64,000 nucleotides of DNA from Aradus depressus (taxonomy: Eukaryota > Arthropoda > Insecta > Hemiptera > Aradidae): the NCBI GenBank assembly GCA_963662175.1, contig OY759225.1, forward strand, positions 930,001 through 994,000, given 5' to 3'. This document shows, in pieces, positions 26,101 to 33,018 of this stretch. The number at the start of each line of letters is the position of its first letter. Position 1 is the stretch's first letter. Below the pieces are notes generated by a model. The model saw nothing but the letters and a program-made list of their open reading frames with translations, ran no database searches and had not been told where the DNA came from. A program made the translations under genes and the position numbers.

Positions 26101-29100
26101 TTCATCTCTGAAGTGCCCCAGACTGTGAAAAAAATAATAATATGAAGAAATAATTTTGGGAAACAAAAATTTAATATATGTTGGCATATGTTCTTGCAGT
26201 GATCGAGACCAGCTTAAAACACAACTAAATGTATGAATATCTTCTTAAAAAATAGTTTTGTAATATTTCTTTAACTTCAATGGAATCCTAATTCAGTCTG
26301 CTCTTTTTTGCCTAACTGCTTGAAGTTTAAGTTTATAACTTCACTTTTACATGAAATTTTGCACGTAGCTCTATCATATATCTAAGATAAAATAAATAAT
26401 TTCCAAAACTCGAAAAATTGCAATTTTCTTAGGATATTGTGGAAAAAGTGAACATATGATGGGAAAAAAATGTTCTGCCAAAAACCCGGGGCATTGCTAA
26501 TGCTCCTAGATCAATACAAACTAGACTTAGCTGCAGGAGGTTCAGTGGACCGGCCAAGGCACTTTAGAAAAGAAGCACCTTCAAAAATCTAATAGGAAAA
26601 CCTCAAAATGATGTATTTTGACTGTACTCTTTGGAAAACTGGGAAAGCTATTACTTCAGAGCTAGGAAAATTGTAATTGATTAATGCAATCGTTCAAACC
26701 TGCCCAAATATTGTGAGCACATACCTTTCACAGCTCTGCGACAGCGAAAATTTTGAAGTGTATAGTTAAAAAGCAACCTTTTTTCAATTAGATTATTGGC
26801 CGTTTTTTTTTTAATTTTTATTTTTTATAACCTCGTTATGGGAGGGTTCCATACTGAGGAGGTTTAACTTGTGGGCGGTGTCTACTACTCTAAGTAACCT
26901 CATTATGGGAGGGTTCCATACTGAGGAGGTTTCACTTGTGGGCGGTGTCTACTACATCTAAGTACCTAAGCTTGATTTTTTCTTCCCCGGAAAGTCTTCC
27001 GCGTCTTCGTACCGAATGTCTCCTGTTGTTCTAAGAGAATCTGTAATTATATAAACAATTCAATGAAGCGAAATGTAACCTCCCCCTCCCTTCCCAACAA
27101 CAAACTTGGAGGGGAGAGGGGGGATAAGACTCCGCCCGCCGCTCTATCCCCTTAGCATCTCTTGCGTCGTCCAATCAGAATTCGCCCCTAAATTGAGTAT
27201 TTTAATGTTGAATACAACAAATAAATAGTATAGTATAAAACATAAACATCGTTTACATTTAAATTAATTTTCATGTGAATTATATATTAGAATAATACAA
27301 ATTTTTGTTTTTTTTTATTTACAAATAGATACCTACTCGTATTTACGACTGTATAAAAATAAATACAACAAGCAAATGTGCTAAAAGAGAGATAATGGCA
27401 ATGTCAAGAGGTAACAGGATTTCTTCTGGTAACAGGATTGTAGTTAAAGCCTCGGCATGAGTCACAATAACCAACGAACTATTGGTAAAAATCCAAGAAA
27501 ATCAAAAAGGATGTTTTGAAAATAAAAGTGTTTATTTGTTATATATATTCAAGGTTAGAATATTAAATTTCTCGTGTACGTTTTGGCGAATTCCGATTGA
27601 AGAACGCCATATTGATGTCATACCTTGTCTTCTTATATTATGCAGGCTGGGTTTCTACTTCGCCACCCGGAAAAATTACCTATTTCCTTAAATACCTACT
27701 CGATACAAAAATTTGAAAAGTTTGATATTATATTATTGATGCTTTAAGAATCAGTATCATTTATTACAAAAATAATCAATAAATATTACAGACATATATA
27801 TAATTTGAAGATAATAATTTATTTTTCAAAGAACATAACAAAATAACACTTTGGAATTCTGTTTGTTAGTTTTGTTAACGAGTAAGTACCTAGGTACTCT
27901 ACTTAAAATTATTTAATAAATAAAACAAACTTATTTTTTGAAATATTGTCTATTCCACTAAAGATATTTATAAAACTACCGGTTCCGGCCTCACGCCATC
28001 GTCAGGTCTAGTTATGAACTAAGGTGGTCACTTAGTTCATAACTAGACCTGACGATGGTGTAAGGCCGAAACCGGTAGTTTTATAAATATCTTTAGTGGA
28101 ATAGACAATATTTCAAAAAGTAAGTTTGTTTTATTTATTTATTACAAATTTCACAATATGTCCGCGTTCCTCAACTTACAAGTTGTTAGAATTAATTCAC
28201 AAAAAATATCTTTTTTTTCCTGACGGCAAAGAAAAAAAACACTAGTTCGAAAACTTTAGTATTAAACAAGGACAATATTCTTCAAAGTCAACGTAAAATT
28301 TCTTACATAAAATATAATTTACCGAGGTGACTTTGTAGAGAATCGTGAAAATAATCAGAGTCCTTGGGGACACTTTTTTCTGAAGCTCTTTCTGAAACAT
28401 TCCTTGCCCCTTCATCTTTCCTGAAATGTAACGTAATAGTCAGTAAGGATTTATTATAACATTACTTCTCCAGCAATAGGCAGGTAGCATCGGGAAAATA
28501 GTCAGTAAGGATTTATTATAACATTACTTCTCCAGCAATAGGCAGGTAGCATCGGGAAAATAGTCAGTAAGGATTTATTATAACATTACTTCTCCAGCAA
28601 TAGGCAGGTAGCATCGGGAAAATAGTCAGTAAGGATTTATTATAACATTACTTCTCCAGCAATAGGCAGGTAGCATCGGGAAAATAGTCAGTAAGGATTT
28701 ATTATAACATTACTTCTCCAGCAATAGGCAGGTAGCATCGGGAAAATAGTCAGTAAGGATTTATTATAACATTACTTCTCCAGCAATAGGCAGGTAGCAT
28801 CGGGAAAATAGTCAGTAAGGATTTATTATAACATTACTTCTCCAGCAATAGGCAGGTAGCATCGGGAAAATTATGGAATCGCACAAAAATTTGATGTTCA
28901 ATTTTATTAGCATTCTATATACTTTACTATATATATATATTATTATTATTTTCTACATATCTCCATCACTTTATACATACATTATTATTTTTATTTAATT
29001 ATTTATATTTACTTTTGTAGTTAGTTATTATGACTCATGCCCGGGCTTTAACTACAGGGTCATATCGCCTACCAGGAGAGTGCTCTTTCGTTGCTCTGGT

Positions 29101-32100
29101 GGACATGAGCCCGACTTTATTCACCTAGGGTAAAGGGGTCTTTAAGTAGTACTTGACATCGTTCAGACGCGGGACCGTCCCTTAACGTCCCATCCGAAGG
29201 ACGGCATGCTAATGTTTTTTTTTACCTTCCAGATAAAATAAAGTAAACTATTTTTTTAACTATTATTATTAGACCGCGATGTAGAAGCAGCCCCACTCCA
29301 CTGATCTTGAGCTCTCTCGGCGCCACCAGGCAGCCGCAGTACAAGGGGGTCTGGGAGCGCTAGGCTGTCCCGCAAGGGACCAGAGGCAGTCGCCTCCAGA
29401 CATCCATAGCAACAAATGTTATTTGTATATAAATAAAATCTAACATAATATATGTATGTACCTCTTCCCCCGACGATATCGGGCCGGTGATTTGCCGGAG
29501 CACCCGTAACAGAAAAAAAAAAAAAAAAACTATTATTATTAACCTCTTAACTTTAATGAGCAGGGGGCCATGGTGACCGTGCGGGCTAGATAGAGCGTAG
29601 GGGTTTGGTCGCATGGTCTCACTATGGTTTGCGAGTTCGAATCCCGTCCAGGAGTGAGTTTTATTTCGTATAAAGAACTCCCTCCCGGGGTCATGGATGT
29701 CGTAAATAATTAGATAACACAGGGACATGGCTAAATATGCATTGTAGATAAGGCAAAAAAAAAAAAATAATAATGAGTACCTTTAAAAATATTTCAAAGT
29801 ACTGTAAATAAGGGCGGAGAATGATTAAATGAGATAATTACTCAAACTTGACTACAGAAGCAGCGTAGTGTAGAACGGGCTCAACGTTGCGAGGTACGGT
29901 CAGCAACTCAACCTGACCCTCGTCAGATCCCTCAAACATGTTTATATCTTCCTGATGTATTTCCGTATCCTCATCCGTCGCTTCAGCCTGTTTATTTTTT
30001 GGACGTGTCCCTCTCCTACATAAACAACACATCACTACAAAAAGTCAATACGTATATAAAGGGTAAACGTTAAAGAGCTAAAACTAATTGGCTTGCTCTA
30101 TTTATTTAACCTTAACCATTATGACAACGGCCCAATCAACTCCTTTTGTTAGTGTCATCATGTAATAATTTGGTCCAAGCCCGGGCTTTAACTACGAGGT
30201 CATATCGCCTACTACCAGAGCGCTCCTTCGTCGCTCTGGTGGACATGAGCCCGACTCTACTGTGAGAGCCTTACATTTTGTCTACACAGGTTTCCTTAAC
30301 TAGAGTAGAGATCTTTAACGAGAATCTGCCATTGCACAGACTCGAGACCATCGCTTAACGTCCCATCCGAAGGACGGCGTGCTCAAGGGTTTTCAGTGTG
30401 ACGTCACGAGAGCAGCCTGTTATTCTAATTATAAAAGTGTTTCCATTGTACTGTCCTCGCGTAGATTCCAAATCCATCCGCCCATTTATTTTGTTCATTG
30501 TTTTTTTGTTCTCAACTTTTTTTTTTGTGTGTGTAAATATATTTTTAAAGCAAGGTTATTCATTTTAAGGGTTCTTATATAAGTTGTATTCATAATGCAG
30601 TGAGATGACCATTGAGAATGCCCTGATCACTTATTGGTCAGTGAATGTTACTGAATTGTCAGTGATCTGTACTGCACTTCATAGAAGACTCGACTAGGAC
30701 AGTCCCCAACAAAGTCGTGTTGTGATAAATTGAAATTGAAGCTTACTCATTTGGCCGCTAGAGATGTAACGGTCGCTTTGCTGCAGAAAATCGTATCTGG
30801 ACGAAGGATGCTACCACCGAGCAAATAAGATGACCTCGTTTTTTCTGTATATGGAATTCTTTAAAAGTGCAGATCTTAAATATGATGTGGACGTTGGTTT
30901 TTGTTGACGCTTTTAAGGTTATGTAGGGTTTTCTTTTTCTGTTCATTATATATTTTTATTGAAAATAAACATCTTTATTTATCTATCTACAACAGAAATA
31001 ATGTAATGTCTGGTCAGTTTTAATGTTTATTTTATTTTTTTCCCTTTAGAAGTCTGTTTACAAAGAATTCTGCAATGTAACCGAGTTTCATATTATCATT
31101 TTCAAACCATTTTAGTATAATTTCGTATATATATTTTTAATTTGTTATCTTCTTTCTCTTTATTTATTCGACTGTTTATACGTTTTAATATTTTTGTTAT
31201 AAATATAACTTAAATTTATTATAATAATATGATGTATTTGCTGAACACTTTGTTTATTTTATTTTATTTTTTAATTTTACCAGGTCTATCGTTACCTGAT
31301 CTGTTGATTTTTTCATGAAGCCACTCAAGTCAGATTTGTTTTTGATGTCACATCTCGCCCTGGTACTCGGAGTTAAAACGGCTCAAACCCTACATCCGCC
31401 GACATTACTTCCCAGGTTCCTTCCTGTTCCACTTGCTAAACTCCAAAGAACCCTACTACCTTTACCCCTACTACACCAGATCCCGCCATTCGGTCCTCTT
31501 CATCCCCTCAAGCAATCTGTGAGTTGAGCATTTTTAGATTAAAAATTATTTATTTTCCTTTAGAGGAATGTTAAAATATAAAATTCCTGTAACTTCATAG
31601 ATCGAAAAGTTCTGTGATGATCTCTGGGGTATTTTAGGGGTGTTGTTGAGGGTTTTGTACTTTTTGTGTACATATGTGTATATATATAATTATCGGAAAC
31701 TGCTGTTCAAACTCGTTAATTTTCATGACACCGATGTTGTTGGGTTAACGGTAGGATCGATGTTATGTCTTTAGATTCCCATCCCTAATGCTATGATGAC
31801 GACACATAATTCAAAGTCTTTGATGGCTCCGGAGAGTGGACCCTAAGGCCCAGATCTGTTCTCTATGTAATATGGGGCTATGGAGGATACCGTCCACTTC
31901 CTCCTGGCAGAGTTGGGGCTGCGGTACCTGGGCAGGGCCAGCTTCTCTCTGAACGAGGCCATACAGACTGTCCTGTGTCACTACAGACAATAACATTTAT
32001 ATATCCTTTTGAAACACACTCTTCTTGTTTTATAATGAACAATTTCCTAACAAAAATCACAATTTCCTAACTTCTCCGTTTTTTTTTTCAACCTTCAAAC

Positions 32101-32266
32101 ACTACATAAAAGATTGCGTTTCAACACCATTGCTATAATATCGGTGCTGTACCTGCGAATACGCCAACTCCATTTGGGCTCAACCTTATACACTCCATCT
32201 TGTTTTTGAATTTGAATGGCGGGGGGTGCATTGTCCGATCGGTCCGCTTCTACATCTTCGCTCAGC
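8828..32266 (-). CDS. Pkd2: Polycystin-2 (TRPP2) cation channel, 17 exons, 5' end missing
   Basis: Exons 5'->3' on -: 32266-32153, 30015-29842, 28420-28323, 26122-26015, 24089-23935, 23518-23381, 22625-22501, 21420-21205, 19641-19413, 18275-18039, 17216-17127, 14605-14453, 14106-14063, 13782-13609, 12946-12822, 9403-9358, 8930-8828. The total is 2329 nt (775 residues), in frame throughout with GT-AG borders. Order: polar N-terminus (1-128), WGTSEMNRNTHRE and S1 (130-164), polycystin extracellular loop (166-376) with several N-x-T sites and a two-Cys pair, S2 (VEFPPSGG...YVTFWDFF), S3-S4 with FFVWLKVLKF, S5, pore and S6, degenerate EF-hand (about 713-724), C-terminal helix ending MKAEREK. Family role: nonselective, Ca-permeable channel of cilia, ER or sperm flagella (fly orthologue Pkd2/amo). 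Odd: the filter Asp is Ser, and there are two tiny exons (44 and 46 nt). The first exon, with two bases of a split codon at its end, was not recognised. Confidence 0.93.
9358..9403 (-). CDS. Pkd2: PKD2 46-nt exon, helix after EF-hand
   Basis: Acceptor accgtttag and donor gtgagt. It encodes LEALEHEQIMEQVE, matching ELTEHEHQQM. It is joined across a 3.4-kb intron that contains the LINE. Confidence 0.82.
9732..9963. repeat. 232-bp direct repeat, left copy beside LINE
   Basis: Begins atgttctctttttaatgg and ends ttagcgcttc. It is the same as 12057-12288 apart from two substitutions seen by eye. It contains the tail segment of SINE family A (cccgggctttaactacgagg...), so the LINE landed within or next to an older SINE fragment. 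Confidence 0.88.
9964..12056 (-). mobile_element. 5'-truncated RTE-like LINE
   Basis: A 2093-bp non-LTR retrotransposon in the intron between PKD2 exons 12822 and 9403. The reverse transcriptase frame runs open right up to the 5' junction at 12056-12058, so the endonuclease half is lost. The 3' UTR is only about 31 nt and ends GTAACGTAAAAGTAAGTAAA with no poly(A), as in RTE-type elements. It is flanked by 232-bp direct repeats. The clade is inferred from the short A-rich 3' end and the C-terminal WLGHLQRM / RGRPRLRW region. Confidence 0.88.
9995..12058 (-). CDS. LINE reverse transcriptase (5'-truncated, otherwise intact)
   Basis: The open frame has about 687 codons with no start of its own; the first listed Met codon at 11968 is really GTG, and coding continues upstream (LQETTVQERWERVKRTL) to the junction. 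Seen in order: AELLKFGG and ISPIHKKGDKLDCGNYRGIA (fingers), EYQSGFRQGRSTIDHI, motif A FIDYKQAYDSVD, QGLRQGDPLSPLLFNI, catalytic AYADDVVI, then a C-terminal thumb/connection with RWLGHLQRM. Reverse transcriptase copies element RNA into target DNA. The intact frame suggests a recent insertion, but without endonuclease it is dead on arrival. Confidence 0.9.
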   Translation of the reverse strand: MELEGDILQETTVQERWERVKRTLISAAEEVLGTEKGRNHRDWFDEECERAIEERKMARLKMLQRCTRASTEAYRALRKKAKQVCRGKKRDAEKEKLRTLLEAYEGFESRKFYQQLKGIKEGFKPRMNFCRDEQGDLLGDQQRIMDRWTRYFSDLLNPSDRAEASRPTIGSGAELEEEDVHEPPELEEVAEVLASLKNNKMPGEDGIPAELLKFGGDEITREVYRLVYDVWMTEEMPREWSTALISPIHKKGDKLDCGNYRGIALLDTTYKIFSILLLKRLTRRAEEVVGEYQSGFRQGRSTIDHISTLRTMLEKCYENDVDLHHLFIDYKQAYDSVDREQLLQNMYGFGFPPKLIRLARMTLTHTCGKVKVQNAISESFEVRQGLRQGDPLSPLLFNITLEKAIRGIRTNPDGTIYNRLSQHLAYADDVVITGRTKAALAGAFQECDEESRKLGLLVNESKTKYMRTTRKEVKEKELVLGGCRFDRVDSFKYLGAVITERNDVKEDIKARITAGNRCYRSLQKVLGSRTLSRDAKITIYKTVLRPVVTYASETWVLTRRDEVLLNTWERKVLRKIYGPTPEADRWRIRINGELRDLYKSPDLVTLVKQGRLRWLGHLQRMEPDRLPRKILEGHPGEQRRRGRPRLRWLEDVEDDLRTMGVRRWRREAEDRVEWRKIVAEAQVLQGP
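12057..12288. repeat. 232-bp direct repeat, right copy beside LINE
   Basis: Partner of 9732-9963, equal in length with two mismatches. It abuts the truncated 5' end of the LINE. It looks like an unusually long target-site duplication. Confidence 0.88.
12360..12443. repeat. Diverged foldback related to 27916-28138
   Basis: gtttcggcattacaccgtcg + ttaggtttaattatgaacta, followed by the imperfect inverse to cgaaac. Same family as the larger foldback, with core CTAACGA...GAAAC on -. Confidence 0.7.
12524..12600 (+). mobile_element. SINE family A, 3' tail fragment
   Basis: Segment gaagagtgctctgg...gtaggcgatatgacctcaca...cccgggcatgagacacaataactaac: the last ~75 bp of family A. Confidence 0.7.
12822..12946 (-). 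CDS. Pkd2: PKD2 exon, EF-hand region
   Basis: Acceptor ttgaaactag and donor gtgagt. It encodes MFLKKHGIEEGKPISDAQMQ and VYEDIDNKGQL. The loop starts D-I-D-N-K-G but has Lys at position 5 and Ala at position 12, so calcium binding is doubtful. Confidence 0.88.
13380..13840. repeat. Poly(A) and poly(G) tracts around a PKD2 exon
   Basis: A20-type tract at about 13380-13400 and a G-run of about 20 at 13817-13836. Similar G/C runs occur at 36340, 47873, 53383, 57756 and 58326. These are slippage-prone and may be misassembled in length. Confidence 0.8.
13609..13782 (-). CDS. Pkd2: PKD2 exon, cytoplasmic linker to EF-hand
   Basis: Acceptor tttttttcag and donor gtgaac. It encodes YDIMEDRHKVFLKNILERLL, then LKALRMLQLAEKMQKRIEVE, a helical, charged segment that aligns with the DLIRKGYHKALVKL region. 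Confidence 0.87.
14063..14106 (-). CDS. Pkd2: PKD2 44-nt exon, end of S6
   Basis: Acceptor atttcag and donor gtataa at 14062. It encodes SLFVAIIVNGFAMV(R), equivalent to NMFLAIINDTYSEV. A nearer GT (gtaagg at 14067) would put a stop in the next exon, so the more distal donor was chosen on phase. Confidence 0.82.
14453..14605 (-). CDS. Pkd2: PKD2 exon, pore helix, filter and S6
   Basis: Acceptor ttttttttcag and donor gtaagt, phase 0. It encodes VAEFGTTRQSMVSLIVIIVG, SLDYKKLQQVRPVLGTLYFV and the S6 helix. The filter position reads V-G-S instead of the L-G-D of mammalian PKD2; an Asp sits two residues further on. Confidence 0.92.
15066..15387 (-). mobile_element. SINE family A, near full-length
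   Basis: Read on -: tRNA-like head with A box TAGCTCAGTGGTATGCGTGC and B box GGGTTCGTAACCCGG, a (TTTATTTTATC) linker, core CCTTCGGATGGGACGTTAAG, GAGTCGGGCTC, then the conserved tail. An RNA polymerase III-type retroposon mobilised by a LINE in trans (family knowledge). Confidence 0.85.
16242..16908. repeat. 39-bp minisatellite, about 17 copies
   Basis: Unit acttgataccacctagttcc + cttaagatgaactaccatc. The period is a multiple of 3, so both strands carry long open frames (YHHLIPPSSLKMN on +). Copies are 95-100% alike by eye. Lies in a PKD2 intron; no sign of real coding. Confidence 0.95.
17127..17216 (-). CDS. Pkd2: PKD2 exon, S5
   Basis: Acceptor ctttttacag and donor gtattg, phase 0. It encodes CTYELLGLSFVLLILLTAFA and LGHLIFGAQ, the S5 helix and turret (LAYLVFGTQ in human). 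Confidence 0.9.
18039..18275 (-). CDS. Pkd2: PKD2 exon, S3-S4
   Basis: Acceptor aaatgtttcag and donor gtagta, phase 0. It encodes the rest of S3, an acidic S3-S4 linker (EMIDTDDHANFDDLREMQQS) and S4 with FFVWLKVLKFAMLSRT. Confidence 0.94.
19208..19385 (+). mobile_element. SINE family A, 5'-truncated
   Basis: Starts in the core near gtcgttaaagacccctatcc, runs through gagtcgggctcatgtccacc and ends cccgggcatgactcataata + actaac. It sits 28 bp downstream of the PKD2 S2 exon on -. Confidence 0.78.
19413..19641 (-). CDS. Pkd2: PKD2 exon, S2
   Basis: Acceptor gtttttgttag and donor gtaagt. It encodes VVEFPPSGGAVPSSHF, LRYVTFWDFFVLGCEVVVLF and YLKSPWNYLDLTIIV: S2 and the start of S3, closely matching PKD2. 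Confidence 0.95.
21205..21420 (-). CDS. Pkd2: PKD2 exon, extracellular loop, GRGGYYLNLTR
   Basis: Acceptor catttgcag and donor gtaggt. It encodes ASYAGLVSTYGRGGYYLNLT, then NLWVDHGTRAVFLDFTVY, the last part of the polycystin domain. The GC-richer codons contrast with neighbouring exons. Confidence 0.94.
22501..22625 (-). CDS. Pkd2: PKD2 exon, extracellular loop, disulfide pair
   Basis: Acceptor ttgttacaag and donor gtatgt. It encodes VRVRNDTCKIPQNF, then KSCFSYYSRANEDHEPFG and LKNGTE. It holds the two cysteines that pair in mammalian PKD2 and two sequons (NDT, NGT). Confidence 0.93.
23381..23518 (-). CDS. Pkd2: PKD2 exon, extracellular loop, VGVPRIRQ
   Basis: Acceptor taattttttttag and donor gtaagg, phase 0 at both ends. 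It encodes LFENVLVGVPRIRQ, a near-invariant polycystin motif (LLLGVPRIRQ in mammals). Confidence 0.93.
23935..24089 (-). CDS. Pkd2: PKD2 exon, start of extracellular loop
   Basis: Acceptor gtttttttcag and donor gtaagc. It encodes TPTMYYYNFVVSDVL, FNITDGNGTE (two N-glycosylation sequons) and IRTIQHFWA, matching the start of the polycystin (TOP) domain. Confidence 0.92.
24690..25190. repeat. Imperfect foldback (MITE-like)
   Basis: The segment tctgagattcagaacatact near 24766 and its inverse near 25040-25066 (agtaagttct-like: atatgttcttaatctcagaa) form arms of 55 bp or more around a ~200-bp AT-rich loop. This explains the similar LRFRTYLIHKRFGY / LRLRTYLIHRRFGY frames on opposite strands. Not coding. 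Confidence 0.65.
26015..26122 (-). CDS. Pkd2: PKD2 exon, WGT motif and S1
   Basis: Acceptor ttttttcacag and donor gtaagt. WGTSEMNRNTHRELF matches the polycystin pre-S1 block, followed by the hydrophobic S1 helix (EFFIFLIFLILVSI). Confidence 0.92.
26833..26966. repeat. 66-bp tandem duplication
   Basis: Two copies of cctcgttatgggagggttcc...gggcggtgtctactact, starting at about 26833 and 26898, with few differences. Lies in a PKD2 intron. Confidence 0.85.
27437..27480 (+). mobile_element. SINE family A, tail scrap
   Basis: Only gtagttaaagcctcggcatg and the agtcacaataaccaac end remain. Confidence 0.5.
27916..28138. mobile_element. Near-perfect foldback element, 108-bp arms
   Basis: Arms 27916-28023 and 28031-28138 with a 7-nt loop; only a few mismatches by eye. 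Inside the right arm is CTGACGA (28049-28055)...GAAAC (28068-28072). Lies in a PKD2 intron. In RNA it would form a very stable hairpin. Confidence 0.9.
28323..28420 (-). CDS. Pkd2: PKD2 exon before S1 (96-129)
   Basis: Acceptor acatttcag and donor gtaaat. It encodes KDEGARNVSERASEKSVPKD and ends with the first base of the Val before WGT. A 62-bp minisatellite begins 17 bp upstream of the exon on the acceptor side. Confidence 0.82.
28437..28870. repeat. 62-bp minisatellite, 7 near-identical copies
   Basis: Unit agtcagtaaggatttattat...gcaggtagcatcgggaaaat; gtcagtaagg occurs at 28439, 28501, 28563, 28625, 28687, 28749 and 28811. It starts 17 bp from the PKD2 exon end at 28420, on the acceptor side. 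On - each unit carries TTACTGAC, a strong branch-point match. Confidence 0.95.
29020..29249 (-). mobile_element. SINE family A, head missing
   Basis: Inverted tail ttagttattatgactcatgc, box, core cgtcccatccgaaggacggc, and the linker ccagataaaataaagtaaac. The tRNA head is absent. Confidence 0.78.
29250..29565. other. Unclassified GC-rich repeat block between SINEs
   Basis: gccccactccactgatcttg...ccgcaagggaccagaggcag...gatatcgggccggtgatttg. Denser in GC than the surrounding intron and bounded by family A and family B SINEs, so probably another retroposon fragment; not identified. Confidence 0.35.
29566..29760 (+). mobile_element. SINE family B (second tRNA-derived family)
   Basis: Head ggccatggtgaccgtgcggg, then cgcatggtctcactatggtt, B box gagttcgaatcccgtccagg, body gagttttatttcgtataaag and aactccctcccggggtcatg, ending gacatggctaaatatgcatt. 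It shares no obvious body with family A. Pairs with the copy at 49250-49463. Confidence 0.78.
29842..30015 (-). CDS. Pkd2: PKD2 exon, acidic N-terminal segment (38-96)
   Basis: Acceptor tgtttatgtag and donor gtaatt. It encodes RGTRPKNKQAEATDEDTE and an acidic stretch to VLHYAASVVKFE. An in-frame ATG at 30030-30032 just upstream offers an alternative translation start if the exon at 32153-32266 is skipped. Confidence 0.75.
30176..30388 (-). mobile_element. SINE family A, head missing
   Basis: Inverted copy from cccgggctttaactacgagg to cgtcccatccgaaggacggc and gtgctcaagg. Lies 160 bp from a PKD2 exon. Confidence 0.78.
31284..31993 (+). pseudogene. Broken unrecognised gene remnant (two coding-like blocks)
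   Basis: I do not recognise the family. Block 1 (31284-31518) reads HEATQVRFVFDVTS in one frame, then WYSELKRLKPYIRRHYFPGS, FLFHLLNSKEPYYLYPYYTR and HSVLFIPSSN in another, and ends at a perfect donor GTGAGT (31519). Block 2 reads FDGSGEWTLRPRSVLYVIWG (from 31819), then after another frame change MEDTVHFLLAELGLRYLGRA and SFSLNEAIQTVLCHYRQ with stop at 31991-31993. An acceptor-like tcaaag precedes 31817. Composition, GC content and the donor indicate former exons; two frame changes and in-frame TGA codons indicate a pseudogene (or assembly indels). It lies in a PKD2 intron on the opposite strand. Confidence 0.5.
32153..32266 (-). CDS. Pkd2: PKD2 exon, N-terminal cytoplasmic segment (residues 1-38)
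   Basis: Acceptor tgatgttgcag and donor gtacag. It encodes a polar segment with EADRSDNAPPAIQIQKQDG and KWSWRIR. There is no clear homology, but its phase (ends AG) exactly fits the next exon (starts G AGA), giving RRRGTRPKNK. Assignment to PKD2 rests on phase and position. Confidence 0.68.
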
Positions 32267-32726
32267 CTGCAACATCAACATTCTATAACTACAAACTCAA
32301 ACTGGCATTACTGGCTATAATGGCTAATAAATTTATGGCATCCGCTCGGTTTTTTGTTTCATTGTAGTTTCAGCATAGTTCTGAAAGTGACTTCCGTATA
32401 CGAGGGAGAAGTGGGATGGAGTCAACTGTAAAAATGTGGTGGGTATAGTTAAGTATTGTTATTATCACATCGCATTATCTTTTTTTCATGTTATGAGTAT
32501 ATTTGAATAGAGAATATTCGTTTAATATGAGATGTTGGCAAGTAGTTATAGACCAATTCTGTCTTCTATACTTGTCTCCCAAATATAGTGATAGTTATCA
32601 AAATCATATGAATATTTTGTAAAGATATAAGAAATAGGTCAGCTCACAAAATGAACTAACACTTTTATTTTCAAAACACCCTATTTAATTAATTTATTTT
32701 TTTTCCCTCAACTGATTTGCAATAGT

Positions 32727-33018
32727 TTGTTAGTTATTGTGACTCATGCTCGGGGTTTAACTATGAGGTCTCATCGCCGACTACCAGAGCACTCTTTTGT
32801 CGCTTTGGTGGACATGAACTACTGACCGACTCTACGGTAGTATGGGTCTGTAACGATTACCTAACATCTCACAGGCTCGGGACCATCGCTTCCCATCAAA
32901 AGAACGTTCTGCTCAAGGTTTTTCCACCTCCCAAATAAAAAACCTAAAGGCCTCGGCCGGGTTTCGAACCCGCGATCTGAAGCTCAGTAGACAAGCACGC
33001 CACCTCTGAGCTACATCA
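32727..33018 (-). mobile_element. SINE family A, near full-length, diverged
   Basis: Inverted copy with the tail, a decayed core (cgcttcccatcaaaagaacg) and a good B box (gggtttcgaacccgcgatct read inverted), followed by a decayed A box. Confidence 0.78.

Noticed and set aside
29360..29728. 122-residue open frame on -
   Set aside because: It crosses SINE family B and a GC-rich repeat; the Pro/His-rich sequence is translated retroposon.
31315..31380. Selenocysteine-type reading through two TGA codons
   Set aside because: The block also needs a frame change, and a second block has another; decay is the simpler explanation.
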